A stretch of 64,000 nucleotides of DNA from Nitrospinota bacterium (GTDB taxonomy: Bacteria > Nitrospinota_A > UBA7883 > JACRLM01). How positions within the stretch are numbered: position 1 is the first letter of the stretch; each line of letters opens with the position of its first letter. A program made the translations under genes and the position numbers. The notes under the pieces were generated by a model that did no database searches, was not told the origin of the DNA, and saw only the letters and a list, made by a program, of their open reading frames with translations. This document shows, piece by piece, positions 41,977 to 51,530 of the stretch. The stretch covers positions 113,455 through 177,454 of the forward strand of contig JACQXA010000003.1 of the NCBI GenBank assembly GCA_016208975.1, given 5' to 3'.

Positions 41977-43473
41977 GTGTCTAACGAAACCGTTACGGGC
42001 GGAACATTTATAAATTTCCAGGGAACAGACGTAAATCCACCTCCAGCGCCGGGCGGCGGGGTGGATCATGACGCCTTGGATAAACTATACGGCGACGCGG
42101 GTCACTGGAACGTTAACCTGGGCGAGGAAACCATCCACGCCAAACGGATGCCCGGCAGGTTCCGCCGGCTCAAATGGTTAGTTGCCTCCATTTACCTTTT
42201 GTATTTCATAGGGCCCTATCTGCGGTGGGACGGAAGGCAAGCCCTTTTGCTGGACATACCGGCCCGCAAATACCACATTTTCTCTCTTACCATATGGCCG
42301 CAGGATGTGTGGATGCTCTCCTTGCTACTGTTGACGTTCTTTATCACCCTCTTCGCGGCCACCACCATCGCCGGCCGGGTGTTCTGCGGATACGTATGCT
42401 GGCAGACGGTATGGACAGACGTTTACACCCTGATAGAAGAATGGATAGAAGGGCCGCCCGCCCAGCGGCGCGCTTTGGACAAGGCTCCATGGTCTCTCCA
42501 TAAACTCCGCGTTAAAGCCCCCAAACAAGCCGCATGGCTGGTTCTAAGCGGGTTGACCGGCATCACCTTCACCGCGTACTTCATGGACGTTTTCGAGCTT
42601 TGGGGACGCTATTTCTCGCTGGAAGGGCCGGTGTATATATGGGTAACGCCCCTCCCCTTCATGATCGGCTCTTACATAGGCGCGGGCTTCATGCGAGAGC
42701 AGATATGCTTCTGGCTTTGCCCATACGCCCGCATCCAGGGGGTCATGACCGACCCGGAAACGCTGATGCCCACCTATGACAACCTGCGCGGCGAGCCCCG
42801 GGGCAAGCTCGTCAAATGCGCTATGACAGGAGTTAAAAACGGTGATTGCATAGACTGTAACCTTTGCGTGGCTGTTTGCCCCACGGGGATAGACATCCGG
42901 AACGGCCAGCAGGAAGGGTGCATCACCTGCGCCCTTTGTGTGGACGCGTGCGACACGGTTATGGAAAAAACCGGCAGGCCCACGGGGCTGGTGCGCTACA
43001 TGTCGTTGAAAGAAAGCCATGGCGAGGCCCATAGGGCCGCTTTTAAACGGCCCCGGGTGCTTATCTACTCCGCCATAGTTATCGCCGCCATATCGGGTGT
43101 CATTTACGGGGCCACCCATCTTGCCCCCATGACGCTTACGGTCATCCACGAGCGCCAGCCGCTATTCGTGACCTTGTCGGACGGCTCCATCCAAAACAGC
43201 TACACGGTGAAGATACTCAACAAGACCGACAAGCCCATGGAATACAGGATCACCGCTTCTGGCGTTGATGGGCTTGGACTGGATGTGATGGGAGGGCCTG
43301 TGGCGCGGGTGGAGGCGGGCAAGGTGGCGCCGGTGCAGGCCAGGATCCGTGTCCCCAAAGGCAAGATGGCCGTGGAATCAGCCCCGGTATATTTCGAAGC
43401 GGAAAGCCTGTCTGATAGCGCAATCGGCGACCGGTATGAAAGCGTGTTCATCTCGCCAAAAACGGGAGGATAA
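41977..43473 (+). CDS. ccoG: cbb3 oxidase assembly protein CcoG (polyferredoxin-like)
   Basis: Membrane iron-sulfur protein (FixG/RdxA family), 498 residues. CcoG is reported to reduce copper for delivery to the oxidase. Several membrane helices carry FCGYVCWQTVWTD and FWLCPYARIQGVM. Two ferredoxin-type 4Fe-4S motifs follow: CIDCNLCVAVCP and CITCALCVDACD. The C-terminal Ig-like domain (about 380-498) is periplasmic. GTG start; it leads ccoGHIS. Confidence 0.95.
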   Translation: MSNETVTGGTFINFQGTDVNPPPAPGGGVDHDALDKLYGDAGHWNVNLGEETIHAKRMPGRFRRLKWLVASIYLLYFIGPYLRWDGRQALLLDIPARKYHIFSLTIWPQDVWMLSLLLLTFFITLFAATTIAGRVFCGYVCWQTVWTDVYTLIEEWIEGPPAQRRALDKAPWSLHKLRVKAPKQAAWLVLSGLTGITFTAYFMDVFELWGRYFSLEGPVYIWVTPLPFMIGSYIGAGFMREQICFWLCPYARIQGVMTDPETLMPTYDNLRGEPRGKLVKCAMTGVKNGDCIDCNLCVAVCPTGIDIRNGQQEGCITCALCVDACDTVMEKTGRPTGLVRYMSLKESHGEAHRAAFKRPRVLIYSAIVIAAISGVIYGATHLAPMTLTVIHERQPLFVTLSDGSIQNSYTVKILNKTDKPMEYRITASGVDGLGLDVMGGPVARVEAGKVAPVQARIRVPKGKMAVESAPVYFEAESLSDSAIGDRYESVFISPKTGG

Positions 43474-43481
43474 TATCCCTC

Positions 43482-44015
43482 ATGAGCCAAAATCCGGCAA
43501 CTTCGGGTAAAACAGTGGCGTCATCGGGAGGCGCCCTCAAAAGCCCATGGATATGGGGTTTCGCGGGGTTTATCGCCCTGGCGCTGGCGGTAAACCTGCT
43601 GGCGGTATATTTCGCCGTGTCGTCCAGCCCGGGCCTTGTGACGAAGGATTATTACGAACGGGGCCAGTCGTTCACCGAACGGGCCAAGCTAAGTTTCGTG
43701 ATGCGCCAGAAACTGGGTTGGAGGCTGGATATAACTCCGGCTCCGGGAGCCTCCGTTGGCAAGCGCACTGAATTCACGCTGAATGTAACGGGCGTGGACG
43801 GAACCAATGCGACGGTGGACTCGGCATCCTTTTCCGCATACCGGCCATCGGACGCCACCGCGGATTTCTCCACCCCCATGGTTAAACAGGCTGATGGCTC
43901 GTTCAGGGCGGACGTGGAGTTTCCCCTCGATGGGGTATGGGACATCATCATCACCGCCAGCCAGGGAGACAACCAGGCGGATACGGCCCGGCGAGTGATC
44001 ATTAAATCCCGTTAA
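43482..44015 (+). CDS. ccoH: cbb3 oxidase assembly protein CcoH (FixH family)
   Basis: A 177-residue protein with one membrane helix (about 24-48, WIWGFAGFIALALAVNLLAVYFAVSS) and the FixH landmark GLVTKDYYERGQSF. The periplasmic part is beta-rich. CcoH is needed for cbb3 assembly or stability. It lies eight bases after ccoG and four before ccoI. Confidence 0.9.
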   Translation: MSQNPATSGKTVASSGGALKSPWIWGFAGFIALALAVNLLAVYFAVSSSPGLVTKDYYERGQSFTERAKLSFVMRQKLGWRLDITPAPGASVGKRTEFTLNVTGVDGTNATVDSASFSAYRPSDATADFSTPMVKQADGSFRADVEFPLDGVWDIIITASQGDNQADTARRVIIKSR

Positions 44016-44019
44016 TCCC

Positions 44020-46497
44020 ATGCCACAGGGCACAATAAAGCCCTTGAGCCGCTCAACGGAAGTTTGTTTCCATTGCGGCCTTCCCCTCCCAGGGTCCGGC
44101 CCTGTCCAAGCGGAAGCCGGGGGCGAAATAAAAAACTTCTGTTGCAACGGATGCGCGGCGGTTTGCCAGGCCATATTCGAATCCGGCCTGGAAGGTTATT
44201 ACGAACGCGCTAACACCGGCCAGCCCCCTTTCGGCCCGCCTCCTCTCCCGCCGGAACATCCCGAAATATACGACATGGAGGATGTGCAGGCGGGAGTTGT
44301 AGCTGGCGATGGCGTGAAAGAAGCCTATTTCCTGGTGGACGGCATCCATTGCGCCGCTTGCGTATGGCTTATCGAACGGGCGTTGACTGGAAAGACCCGG
44401 GGGGTGGTTTCGGCGGAGGTGAACCTTGCTTCAAAAAAGCTGAAGGTGAAATGGGACGAAAACGCGACTCACCTTTCCACCATCATCCAAAGGCTCGGGA
44501 AGCTCGGTTACGCGGCCACGCCATATTCCACCATCGCCGCCGACGAGGCCACTAAAAAGAATCTGCGTCTTATGCTGTACCGCATAGGGCTGGCGGGATT
44601 CGCCGCCATGAACATGATGTGGATAGCCATAGCCCTTTGGGCGGGCGCTTCGGAGGGGGAATTCCGCGACTTCTTCCGGTGGGCCGGTTTATTCCTGGCC
44701 ACGCCCACCCTGCTTTACTCCGGCTGGCCATTTTTCGCCGGGGCCTTTCGCGGACTGAGGGGATTGACCCTCACCATGGACCTGCCCATCGCCATTGGCG
44801 CTTCGGCCACATACCTTTACTCGGTTTATGTCACGGCGCTCAATCCCGCGCAGGGGGAGACATATTTTGATACGGTGGTGACGTTTATTTTCGTGATCCT
44901 CGTGGGGCGGTATCTTGAAGCCGCCTCACGCCACAAAGCCGCCGACGCCACCCTGCGGCTGATGGAGTTGCAACCAAAGGTTGTGACGGTGATAAGAGAA
45001 AACGGGGAAGAGATAATCCCGGTGAAAGCCGCGCTGGAAGGAGATATGGCGCTTATCAGGCCCGGGGAACGCATTGCTGTGGACGGGATTGTGATGGATG
45101 GGGAGAGCGAGGCGGACGAGTCTGTGATGACCGGTGAGTCCCGCCCCATAAGCAAGAAGCAGGGGGACGAAGTGGTGGCGGGAACCATGAACCAGTCTGG
45201 CGCCTTGCGCGTGCGGGTTACCCGCCCCATGCGGGAGACGGCTTTGGCCAAAATGATTAACCTTATCGAGGAAGCCCAGGCCTCCCGCGCCCCGGTGCAG
45301 AGGATTTCAGACAAGATAGTGCCGTGGTTCGTAGCCGCGACCCTTGGCGTGGCGGTGTTTACATGGATGTTTTGGATCGGCGACGGCGTTGAAAAGGCGC
45401 TGATGGCCTCCACGGCGGTGCTGATAATCACATGCCCCTGCGCCTTGGGGATGGCCACGCCCATGGCCATTGTGGTGGCCGCCGGGTGGGGGGCGAAGAA
45501 CGGCATTTTCATAAAGAACGGCGAATCGCTGGAAACCCTCGCCAAGGCGAACAGTTTTCTTTTCGATAAAACCGGGGCGCTGACCGAGGGAAAGATAAAA
45601 GTGACCGGGTTCAATCCGGCGGAAGGCGTTTCCCCCGGCGAACTTTTATCGCTGGCTTCCGCCGTGGAGCGTTACTCGGAGCATGGCCTGGCCAGGGCCG
45701 TCGTTTTAAAAGCCAGGGAGCTTGGCCTGGAAGAGCCGGAACGGGTGGAGGATTTCAAATACACCCCAGGCATGGGCGTTGCCGCGAAAGTGGATGGGGC
45801 GATAATCCTTGCTGGCTCGGCCCGGTGGCTGGAAGGCAACGGGGCGCCTGTGTCGCCAGCCATGCTTGCAATGGCGCAACAGGAGGAAGCCGGAGGAGCC
45901 ACATGCGTCTTCGCCGCCAGAAACGGGACGCTGATGGGATACATAACCTTGACAGACAACCCAAGGGAAAACGCGGGAAAAACCGTTGACCGGCTAAAGG
46001 CCGATGGGATGGAGCTTGCCATGCTCACCGGCGACAGGCTGGCGGTGGCAAAACACCTGGCCGTCCGGTTGGGTGGAATGGAATTGATAGCGGAAATGAA
46101 GCCGGAACAAAAAGCCGCCGCCGTGAAGGAACGCAAGAGCGCCGGCAAAGTGGTGGTGATGGTGGGTGACGGGGTGAACGACGCGCCCGCCCTGGCCACG
46201 GCGGACGTGGGAATAGCTGTGGCCACCGGCTCCGACGTATCCATGGCCAGCGCCGGGGTGATTGTCACCGGGGCAAGCCTGTTCAAGGTTTATGAATCGC
46301 TCGCCCTGGCGCGAAGGACGCTGGCTGTAATCAAACAGAACCTCACCATTTCGCTTGTATATAATCTTGTGATGGTCCCACTGGCGGCGGGCGGGTTTGT
46401 AACGCCGGTGCTGGCGGCGGTGGCCATGCCAATAAGCTCTCTGCTTGTTATTGGCAATTCCGCGCGGATTGGAATGGGAGTCGTTGGATGGAAGTGA
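44020..46497 (+). CDS. ccoI: Copper-translocating P-type ATPase CcoI (FixI)
   Basis: P1B-type copper exporter that supplies copper for cbb3 assembly, 825 residues. A cysteine-rich N-terminal domain (CFHCGLPLPG and NFCCNGCAAVCQ) is typical of FixI. A heavy-metal-binding domain with CAAC in DGIHCAACVWLIERAL follows. The actuator domain has MTGESRPISK, the metal-binding helix has ITCPCALGMATP, the phosphorylation motif is LFDKTGALTEG (DKTG), and the hinge is VGDGVNDAPAL. The stop overlaps the ccoS start by ten bases. Confidence 0.96.
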   Translation: MPQGTIKPLSRSTEVCFHCGLPLPGSGPVQAEAGGEIKNFCCNGCAAVCQAIFESGLEGYYERANTGQPPFGPPPLPPEHPEIYDMEDVQAGVVAGDGVKEAYFLVDGIHCAACVWLIERALTGKTRGVVSAEVNLASKKLKVKWDENATHLSTIIQRLGKLGYAATPYSTIAADEATKKNLRLMLYRIGLAGFAAMNMMWIAIALWAGASEGEFRDFFRWAGLFLATPTLLYSGWPFFAGAFRGLRGLTLTMDLPIAIGASATYLYSVYVTALNPAQGETYFDTVVTFIFVILVGRYLEAASRHKAADATLRLMELQPKVVTVIRENGEEIIPVKAALEGDMALIRPGERIAVDGIVMDGESEADESVMTGESRPISKKQGDEVVAGTMNQSGALRVRVTRPMRETALAKMINLIEEAQASRAPVQRISDKIVPWFVAATLGVAVFTWMFWIGDGVEKALMASTAVLIITCPCALGMATPMAIVVAAGWGAKNGIFIKNGESLETLAKANSFLFDKTGALTEGKIKVTGFNPAEGVSPGELLSLASAVERYSEHGLARAVVLKARELGLEEPERVEDFKYTPGMGVAAKVDGAIILAGSARWLEGNGAPVSPAMLAMAQQEEAGGATCVFAARNGTLMGYITLTDNPRENAGKTVDRLKADGMELAMLTGDRLAVAKHLAVRLGGMELIAEMKPEQKAAAVKERKSAGKVVVMVGDGVNDAPALATADVGIAVATGSDVSMASAGVIVTGASLFKVYESLALARRTLAVIKQNLTISLVYNLVMVPLAAGGFVTPVLAAVAMPISSLLVIGNSARIGMGVVGWK

Positions 46498-46697
46498 TCT
46501 ACGGCCTGCTACCGGCCATCATCATTATGGGCCTGGGAGTTCTGGTGGCGCTTTTCTGGGCTGTGCGAAGCGGCCAGTATGACGACATGGAAGGCCCCGC
46601 AAACAGGATTCTGATGGATGATGACGACCCATCACTGCCGGAGAAAAGCGGAACACGCGCTGACGACAAATCGGATAAGCGGAAAAACAAGAGATAG
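46488..46697 (+). CDS. ccoS: cbb3 oxidase assembly protein CcoS
   Basis: A 69-residue protein: one N-terminal helix (MEVIYGLLPAIIIMGLGVLVALFWAVRSGQYDDMEGPANRILMDDD) with the characteristic SGQYDDMEGPA-RIL-DDD motif of CcoS, and a highly charged tail. It starts inside the end of ccoI. CcoS is needed for heme insertion or maturation of cbb3 oxidase. Confidence 0.92.
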   Translation: MEVIYGLLPAIIIMGLGVLVALFWAVRSGQYDDMEGPANRILMDDDDPSLPEKSGTRADDKSDKRKNKR

Positions 46698-46704
46698 GGC
46701 GAAC

Positions 46705-47964
46705 CTAGCGCTGTTCCAGCGGTTTTTCCAGACTCCCGAATTTTTCCGGCGTTACATACTGGATTACATCCTTCCCCCCGGCGTTCACTATTACATCCAC
46801 TCCTTTGGCCGGGTAAAGCCAATGGACAGCGCCGCCGGTTTTAATTTTCCTATCCGGCGGGCCGAACCGTTTGGCCACCATATCGTCATCCAGATTCACC
46901 GAAGGCACATAGGTGAGCGCCACCACAGGTTTCACGAACGCTTCGGCGAATTCGCCGGAGCCTAAGGTGTAGCGCAAATCCCCGCTGGGAGCCGGTTCTT
47001 TTTTAACCGGGCGTTCCCTCACCCTTACGACAAAATCGTTATTCGTCTGTATCAGCGCCGTTATCTCGCCGGTCAGCCCATCCATGGTGACCTTGCCAAA
47101 ATAGGCTTCCAGCGACATGCTTCCATCGCGCCGCTCGAAAACGGATATTTCCGGGTCGGCCAGAAACAGCCGCGCGGCTTCCTCCACGGTGGTTTTTCCA
47201 AGGGTCACGCCGAGGACTTCCACGCGCCCGTCTGCGGTGATGGAAACGTTCCATGGCGTCATGGAAGGCGGTTGGATTTCTTGGTGGGATCCATGTTGAA
47301 GGGCGGCCGGGTGAGCCCCATGATGGCCGGTCATGACAAAAACCTTCACTATCATGAACAGCCCGAAAAGCGCCAACGCCACGGCGGCGGCTTTAAGCAG
47401 AACGCCCCGGATCCTCGGGGAAACAAGTTTGGTGATTGCGGCTACACCTAGAAGGGACGGAGCCGTGCCAAGCCCGAAGGCCACCAGTAAAATGGCCCCC
47501 GCCAGCCCATTACCGGAATTTAGCGCCAGCGCCAGCGCCGCGTAAACAAGGCCGCAAGGAAGCAGTCCGTTAAAAAACCCCACCACACCCCAGGCAGTTA
47601 TGGACTTGCCGTTGGCGGCTTTACGAAGATATTTTGCGGGAGGAGCCAATCCGGGTAACTTGAAAAAAGATTCGGGGATGAACCCGCCCAGTTGAAAGGC
47701 GAAAATGACCATCGCAAAACCCGCCGCCACCGACAGGCCTTTCTGCGCGCCCATAGCTGTTCCAGCGCCGCCCACGGCCCCGGCCAGCGCCCCCAAAATG
47801 GCGTAGGAGGTAATACGCGTAGCGTGATATGTGGCAACTCCAGGCCACCACGGCCCCCGGGAGCCCAGCGTGAGGGCCATCACTATGCCCCCGCACATGC
47901 CCACGCAATGAAGCCCCCCAGCCAGGCCTAAAAGGAACGCCGCGGAAAAGTCCGGCCAGTACAT
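46705..47964 (-). CDS. SafE/DsbD-like membrane protein with C-terminal periplasmic domain
   Basis: A protein of about 419 residues. The first 220 form the six-helix SafE (DsbD_2/urease-accessory-like) family: LLGLAGGLHCVGMCGGIVMAL with the paired cysteine motif, and GFFNGLLPCGLVYAALALAL. Proteins of this family are found next to cbb3 genes and are thought to move copper. Residues about 240-419 are an added soluble part, with two segments resembling the BamE/SmpA pattern (GVTLGKTTVEEAARLFLADP; NLDDDMVAKRFGPPDRKIKTGGAVHWLYP). The GTG at 47979 is an alternative start. It converges on ccoS with seven bases between. Confidence 0.78.
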   Translation of the reverse strand: MYWPDFSAAFLLGLAGGLHCVGMCGGIVMALTLGSRGPWWPGVATYHATRITSYAILGALAGAVGGAGTAMGAQKGLSVAAGFAMVIFAFQLGGFIPESFFKLPGLAPPAKYLRKAANGKSITAWGVVGFFNGLLPCGLVYAALALALNSGNGLAGAILLVAFGLGTAPSLLGVAAITKLVSPRIRGVLLKAAAVALALFGLFMIVKVFVMTGHHGAHPAALQHGSHQEIQPPSMTPWNVSITADGRVEVLGVTLGKTTVEEAARLFLADPEISVFERRDGSMSLEAYFGKVTMDGLTGEITALIQTNNDFVVRVRERPVKKEPAPSGDLRYTLGSGEFAEAFVKPVVALTYVPSVNLDDDMVAKRFGPPDRKIKTGGAVHWLYPAKGVDVIVNAGGKDVIQYVTPEKFGSLEKPLEQR

Positions 47965-48059
47965 GGAATGCGCCACCAACTTCCTATGCGGAGCTATCCC
48001 CGCCCCATATTTTTTTATTTATCTTAGATGCCGCGCTTCGCCCAAATGATTCCACTAAC

Positions 48060-48088
48060 AAAAAAACGGCGGCTTATGTAAGCCGCCG
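48060..48088 (-). terminator. Rho-independent terminator of ileS
   Basis: On the minus strand CGGCGGCTT-ACAT-AAGCCGCCG is followed by TTTTTTTG, 28 bases after the ileS stop. Perfect 9-base stem. Confidence 0.88.
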
Positions 48089-48116
48089 ACAACCGGTCTT
48101 TATGCCCAGCGGCTAA

Positions 48117-51100
48117 TCAGGCCTTGACTATCGACACCCTCAACAGATGTTCCCCGGCTTCCAACTCCGCGCCGCTCTGAAGCCCTTTCACCCGCTCCAC
48201 GCTTACGGCCAGAAGCTCTTCGGCCAGATATGCCCCATGAACCTCGAAAACCTTCTCCAGCGATTCGGATGCGGTGTCCCACTTCAACATTATGCGGTTC
48301 TCTATCTCCAGCCCCTCGTTCTTGCGGGCCACCTGCAGTTTGCGCAGAATCTCGCGCATGTAACCTTCTATGCGTATCTCCTCGGTAATCTCCGCGTTGA
48401 AGGCCACCCAGGTATTGCCGTCCTCGGCCACAGCCAGGCTCTCCGGCGACACCCCGGCCAGAATCAGGTCTTCCTTCGTAAGCTCCACGGGGCCGCCCTC
48501 GATGTTCACCGTCACCGTCTCCGCGCCGGATTTAAGGCTTGCGATAAGCTCATCCTTGGATACGCCGATGGCCTGGGCCAGAACGTTCATCAGCTTCCCC
48601 ATGCGCGGCCCCAGCTTTTTGAAATCCGGTTTCAGGTCGTAACTCATGGGGCTTTTCGCGCCAAGGGCCGCAATCTCGATTTTCTTTACGTTCAGGGACT
48701 CCTTTAACGTCTCCTCAAACCGCGCCACCGCCCGTGCCTCCACGGGGTTGGCCGGGCCAACGGTGAGTAGCGACAACGGCTGGCGCACTTTTATCTTCTT
48801 CGCTTCCCGGGCCGACAGTGCGATGCTGTTTATCCTGATCACCGCCTCCATCTCGTCGGCCAGCGCCCTGTCCATCCGGGACGGGTCGCTTACAGGATAG
48901 TCCGCCAGGTGTACGCTTACGGGAGCATCCTTTACCACCGCGCGCAGAAGGTTCTGGTACATCTTCTCGGTCATGAAAGGTATTATGGGCGCCGCCAGCC
49001 GGGTTATGCCGTACAGGCATTCAAAAAGCGTTTCAAACGCGGCGCGGCAATCCGGGTCTGTCAATTCCCCCCAGAACCGCCGCCGGTTGTGTCGGATGTA
49101 CCAGTTGGAGAGGGTTTCAACAAAATCCTCCAGCGCGCGGGTGGCGCCACGGATGTTTATGTCTTCGATGGAGGCGCGGCACCTGGTTATCACATCCTCC
49201 AACTCGGTGATTATCCACCGGTCGAAATCGCGCCTTTCGGTGAAGGGGGTGTGGTTCTCCGAGGGGACAAACCCGGCGATGCGGGCGTAGTTCACATAGA
49301 ACCCGTAGGTGTTCCACAGGGTGTTGATGAACTTGCCCCTGATCTCCCGCAGAAGGGCGAACCCGAAATTGAGGTTTTTCGCCGGGTCATGCCTCATATA
49401 TAGCCAGCGCATGACATCGGCCCCGGCCTGGTCCGCCGCGTCGTTGAACCATATGGCGTTCCCCTTGGACTTGTGCATCTCCTCCCCCTTCTCGTCGCGC
49501 ACCAGCGCGTAACCCTTCAGGGTCTTGAAGGGGGCCATGTTCTCCATCATGGCGCTCATGGCCAGAAGGCTATAGAACCAGTTCCTGAACTGGCCGGGGA
49601 AACATTCCACAATAAGGTCCGCTGGGATCCATTTGGCCCAATACTCCCTGTCGGTGGAATAGCCGGTGGTGGAGTATGGCACTATGCCCGCGTCCAGCCA
49701 GGGGTTGCCCACATCTGGCACGCGATGGGCTTTGGAGCCGCATTTTTCACAGGCTATCTTCACCTGGTCTATCCACGGGCGGTGGGGGGTATGCCCCTCG
49801 AATTTATCCCAACCCTCGATGGCGCGGGATTTCAACTCCTCCCGGCCGCCGATAACGTCGAAATGACCGCACTTCTCACATGCCCATATCGGCAGGGCCA
49901 GACCCCAGAAGCGTTTTTTGGAGATCATCCAGTCGCTCATGTTCTCCAGCCATTCCATCTCCCGGTCATGCCCCCAGGCGGGTATCCAGCGGATGTCGTC
50001 CACTATCTTCTTTATCCGCTCGCGCCAGTCCATGTTGATATACCACTCGTCCACCAGGCGGAAAACCAGCTCGTCGCCGGTGCGCCAGCAATGGGGATAG
50101 AAATGGGGGTATTGCTCGGTGGCTATCAACAATCCTTTTTGGGTGAGACTGTCCAACACCAGGTCGCGCACATCATTGGAAGTGGCGTTCTTGCCGGTGA
50201 AGGAACCGAACTTGTCTATGAACAAAGCTCCGGCATCCAACGGGGAAAGTAGCGGTAGCCCCTCTTTTTTACCTATCACATGGTCCACATCGCCACATCC
50301 GGGGGCGATATGCACAATGCCCGTGCCTTCTCCGGCCACCACCGCCGGATTTCCCTGGCTGTCCCGCCCGCCGTCTATAACCCTATGGGCTTCCTTGGCC
50401 GGAGTGGTAACGCCGGGATTCTCGAAGGGATAGCCGCCTGGGATGGATTGCGCCTCCAGCTCGTCGAAGGGGCCCGCGTACCGCAACCCCACAAGCCCTG
50501 CGCCTTTTATCTTTCCCTCTATCTCATACCCGCCGCGTTCGTTGAAGATCTGGGCGATGGTCTTTAGTTTGGGAACCCCATCCAGCCACTCTTTCTTTTC
50601 CTTGAACTGCTTGTCCAGCCGTTTGAACTCCACGTTCTCGGCGGCCACATAATAGATCTGGCCGTCCTTTTTGGAGCGGAGCCGGACATACTCCAGATCC
50701 ACGTTCACCGCCGCCGCCACGTTGGAGGTAAGGGTCCATGGCGTGGTAGTCCATATCAGGAGGTTCTCGCCGGGTTTGTCTATAAGAGGGAAACGCACGA
50801 ACACCGACGTGTGCGCCACAAGCTTTCTGCCCTCGATAACCTCCATGTGGGAGTACGCGCAACCGGAGCGGCCCGACCAGGGCATCACGTCCGTTCCGCG
50901 ATATACTTTGCCCTCGCTGTGGCATTTTTTCAGGAACGCCCAGATGGAGTAGTTGTTCTCCTCGCTCATGGTGTAGTAGGAGTTGTCCCAATCCATCCAC
51001 ATGCCGAGCCGTTTGGACTGGTCCGTCTGCACCCCGGAATATTTGATCACCCGGGCCTTGCAGTCGTTCACGAACCGGTCTATGCCATATTCCTCCACCT

Positions 51101-51476
51101 GGCGTTTGGTGGTGAACCCCTTTTCTTTTTCAACTTCCACTTCAACCCACAGGCCCTGGCAGTCGAACCCGTTTTGATAACGAAGCTCCCGCCCGTTCAT
51201 GGCCCAATAGCGCTGGTAAGCGTCCTTATAGGTCCTTCCCCAGGCGTGATGCACCCCCATGGGGTTGTTGGCGGTGATGGGGCCGTCAAGAAATGAATAT
51301 TTTTCTTTACCCCGGTTTTTCTCGCGAAGCAGGTTGAACGCGTCTGTGTCTTCCCACAACTTCAGGATATCCCGTTCCATGGCTGGCAGGTCAAACCAGC
51401 TGTCCACCTTCTCGTATCCGGCCTTGGCCGGGGCTTTATCGTCAAACGGCGCGTCCGCCGCGGTGTCTTCGCTCAT
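48117..51476 (-). CDS. ileS: Isoleucine--tRNA ligase
   Basis: Charges tRNA-Ile, 1119 residues. The class I site is present but the first motif is unusual: SFLDGPITANNPMGVHHAWGRTYKDAY, with HHAW where HIGH is expected. LIWTTTPWTLTSNVAAAVN is the CP1 editing domain. The KMSKS counterpart is MHKSKGNAIWF. Zinc-like pairs CEKCGH and CEKCGS are seen near residues 550 and 600. The C-terminal DUF5915-like extension marks the eukaryote-like type of IleRS, often mupirocin resistant. It is last of a two-gene operon with the octanoyltransferase and ends at a strong terminator. Confidence 0.92.
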   Translation of the reverse strand: MSEDTAADAPFDDKAPAKAGYEKVDSWFDLPAMERDILKLWEDTDAFNLLREKNRGKEKYSFLDGPITANNPMGVHHAWGRTYKDAYQRYWAMNGRELRYQNGFDCQGLWVEVEVEKEKGFTTKRQVEEYGIDRFVNDCKARVIKYSGVQTDQSKRLGMWMDWDNSYYTMSEENNYSIWAFLKKCHSEGKVYRGTDVMPWSGRSGCAYSHMEVIEGRKLVAHTSVFVRFPLIDKPGENLLIWTTTPWTLTSNVAAAVNVDLEYVRLRSKKDGQIYYVAAENVEFKRLDKQFKEKKEWLDGVPKLKTIAQIFNERGGYEIEGKIKGAGLVGLRYAGPFDELEAQSIPGGYPFENPGVTTPAKEAHRVIDGGRDSQGNPAVVAGEGTGIVHIAPGCGDVDHVIGKKEGLPLLSPLDAGALFIDKFGSFTGKNATSNDVRDLVLDSLTQKGLLIATEQYPHFYPHCWRTGDELVFRLVDEWYINMDWRERIKKIVDDIRWIPAWGHDREMEWLENMSDWMISKKRFWGLALPIWACEKCGHFDVIGGREELKSRAIEGWDKFEGHTPHRPWIDQVKIACEKCGSKAHRVPDVGNPWLDAGIVPYSTTGYSTDREYWAKWIPADLIVECFPGQFRNWFYSLLAMSAMMENMAPFKTLKGYALVRDEKGEEMHKSKGNAIWFNDAADQAGADVMRWLYMRHDPAKNLNFGFALLREIRGKFINTLWNTYGFYVNYARIAGFVPSENHTPFTERRDFDRWIITELEDVITRCRASIEDINIRGATRALEDFVETLSNWYIRHNRRRFWGELTDPDCRAAFETLFECLYGITRLAAPIIPFMTEKMYQNLLRAVVKDAPVSVHLADYPVSDPSRMDRALADEMEAVIRINSIALSAREAKKIKVRQPLSLLTVGPANPVEARAVARFEETLKESLNVKKIEIAALGAKSPMSYDLKPDFKKLGPRMGKLMNVLAQAIGVSKDELIASLKSGAETVTVNIEGGPVELTKEDLILAGVSPESLAVAEDGNTWVAFNAEITEEIRIEGYMREILRKLQVARKNEGLEIENRIMLKWDTASESLEKVFEVHGAYLAEELLAVSVERVKGLQSGAELEAGEHLLRVSIVKA

Positions 51477-51530
51477 GAAAACCTTCTATTGAGTTCAAAC
51501 CATGTATGATTTCTGGCCGCAAGGGGATTA

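Noticed and set aside
44826-45614. Long antisense frames opposite ccoI (44826-45614 and 45672-46286)
   Set aside because: Shadow frames of the P-type ATPase, with Ser/Ala-rich products and no ribosome site.
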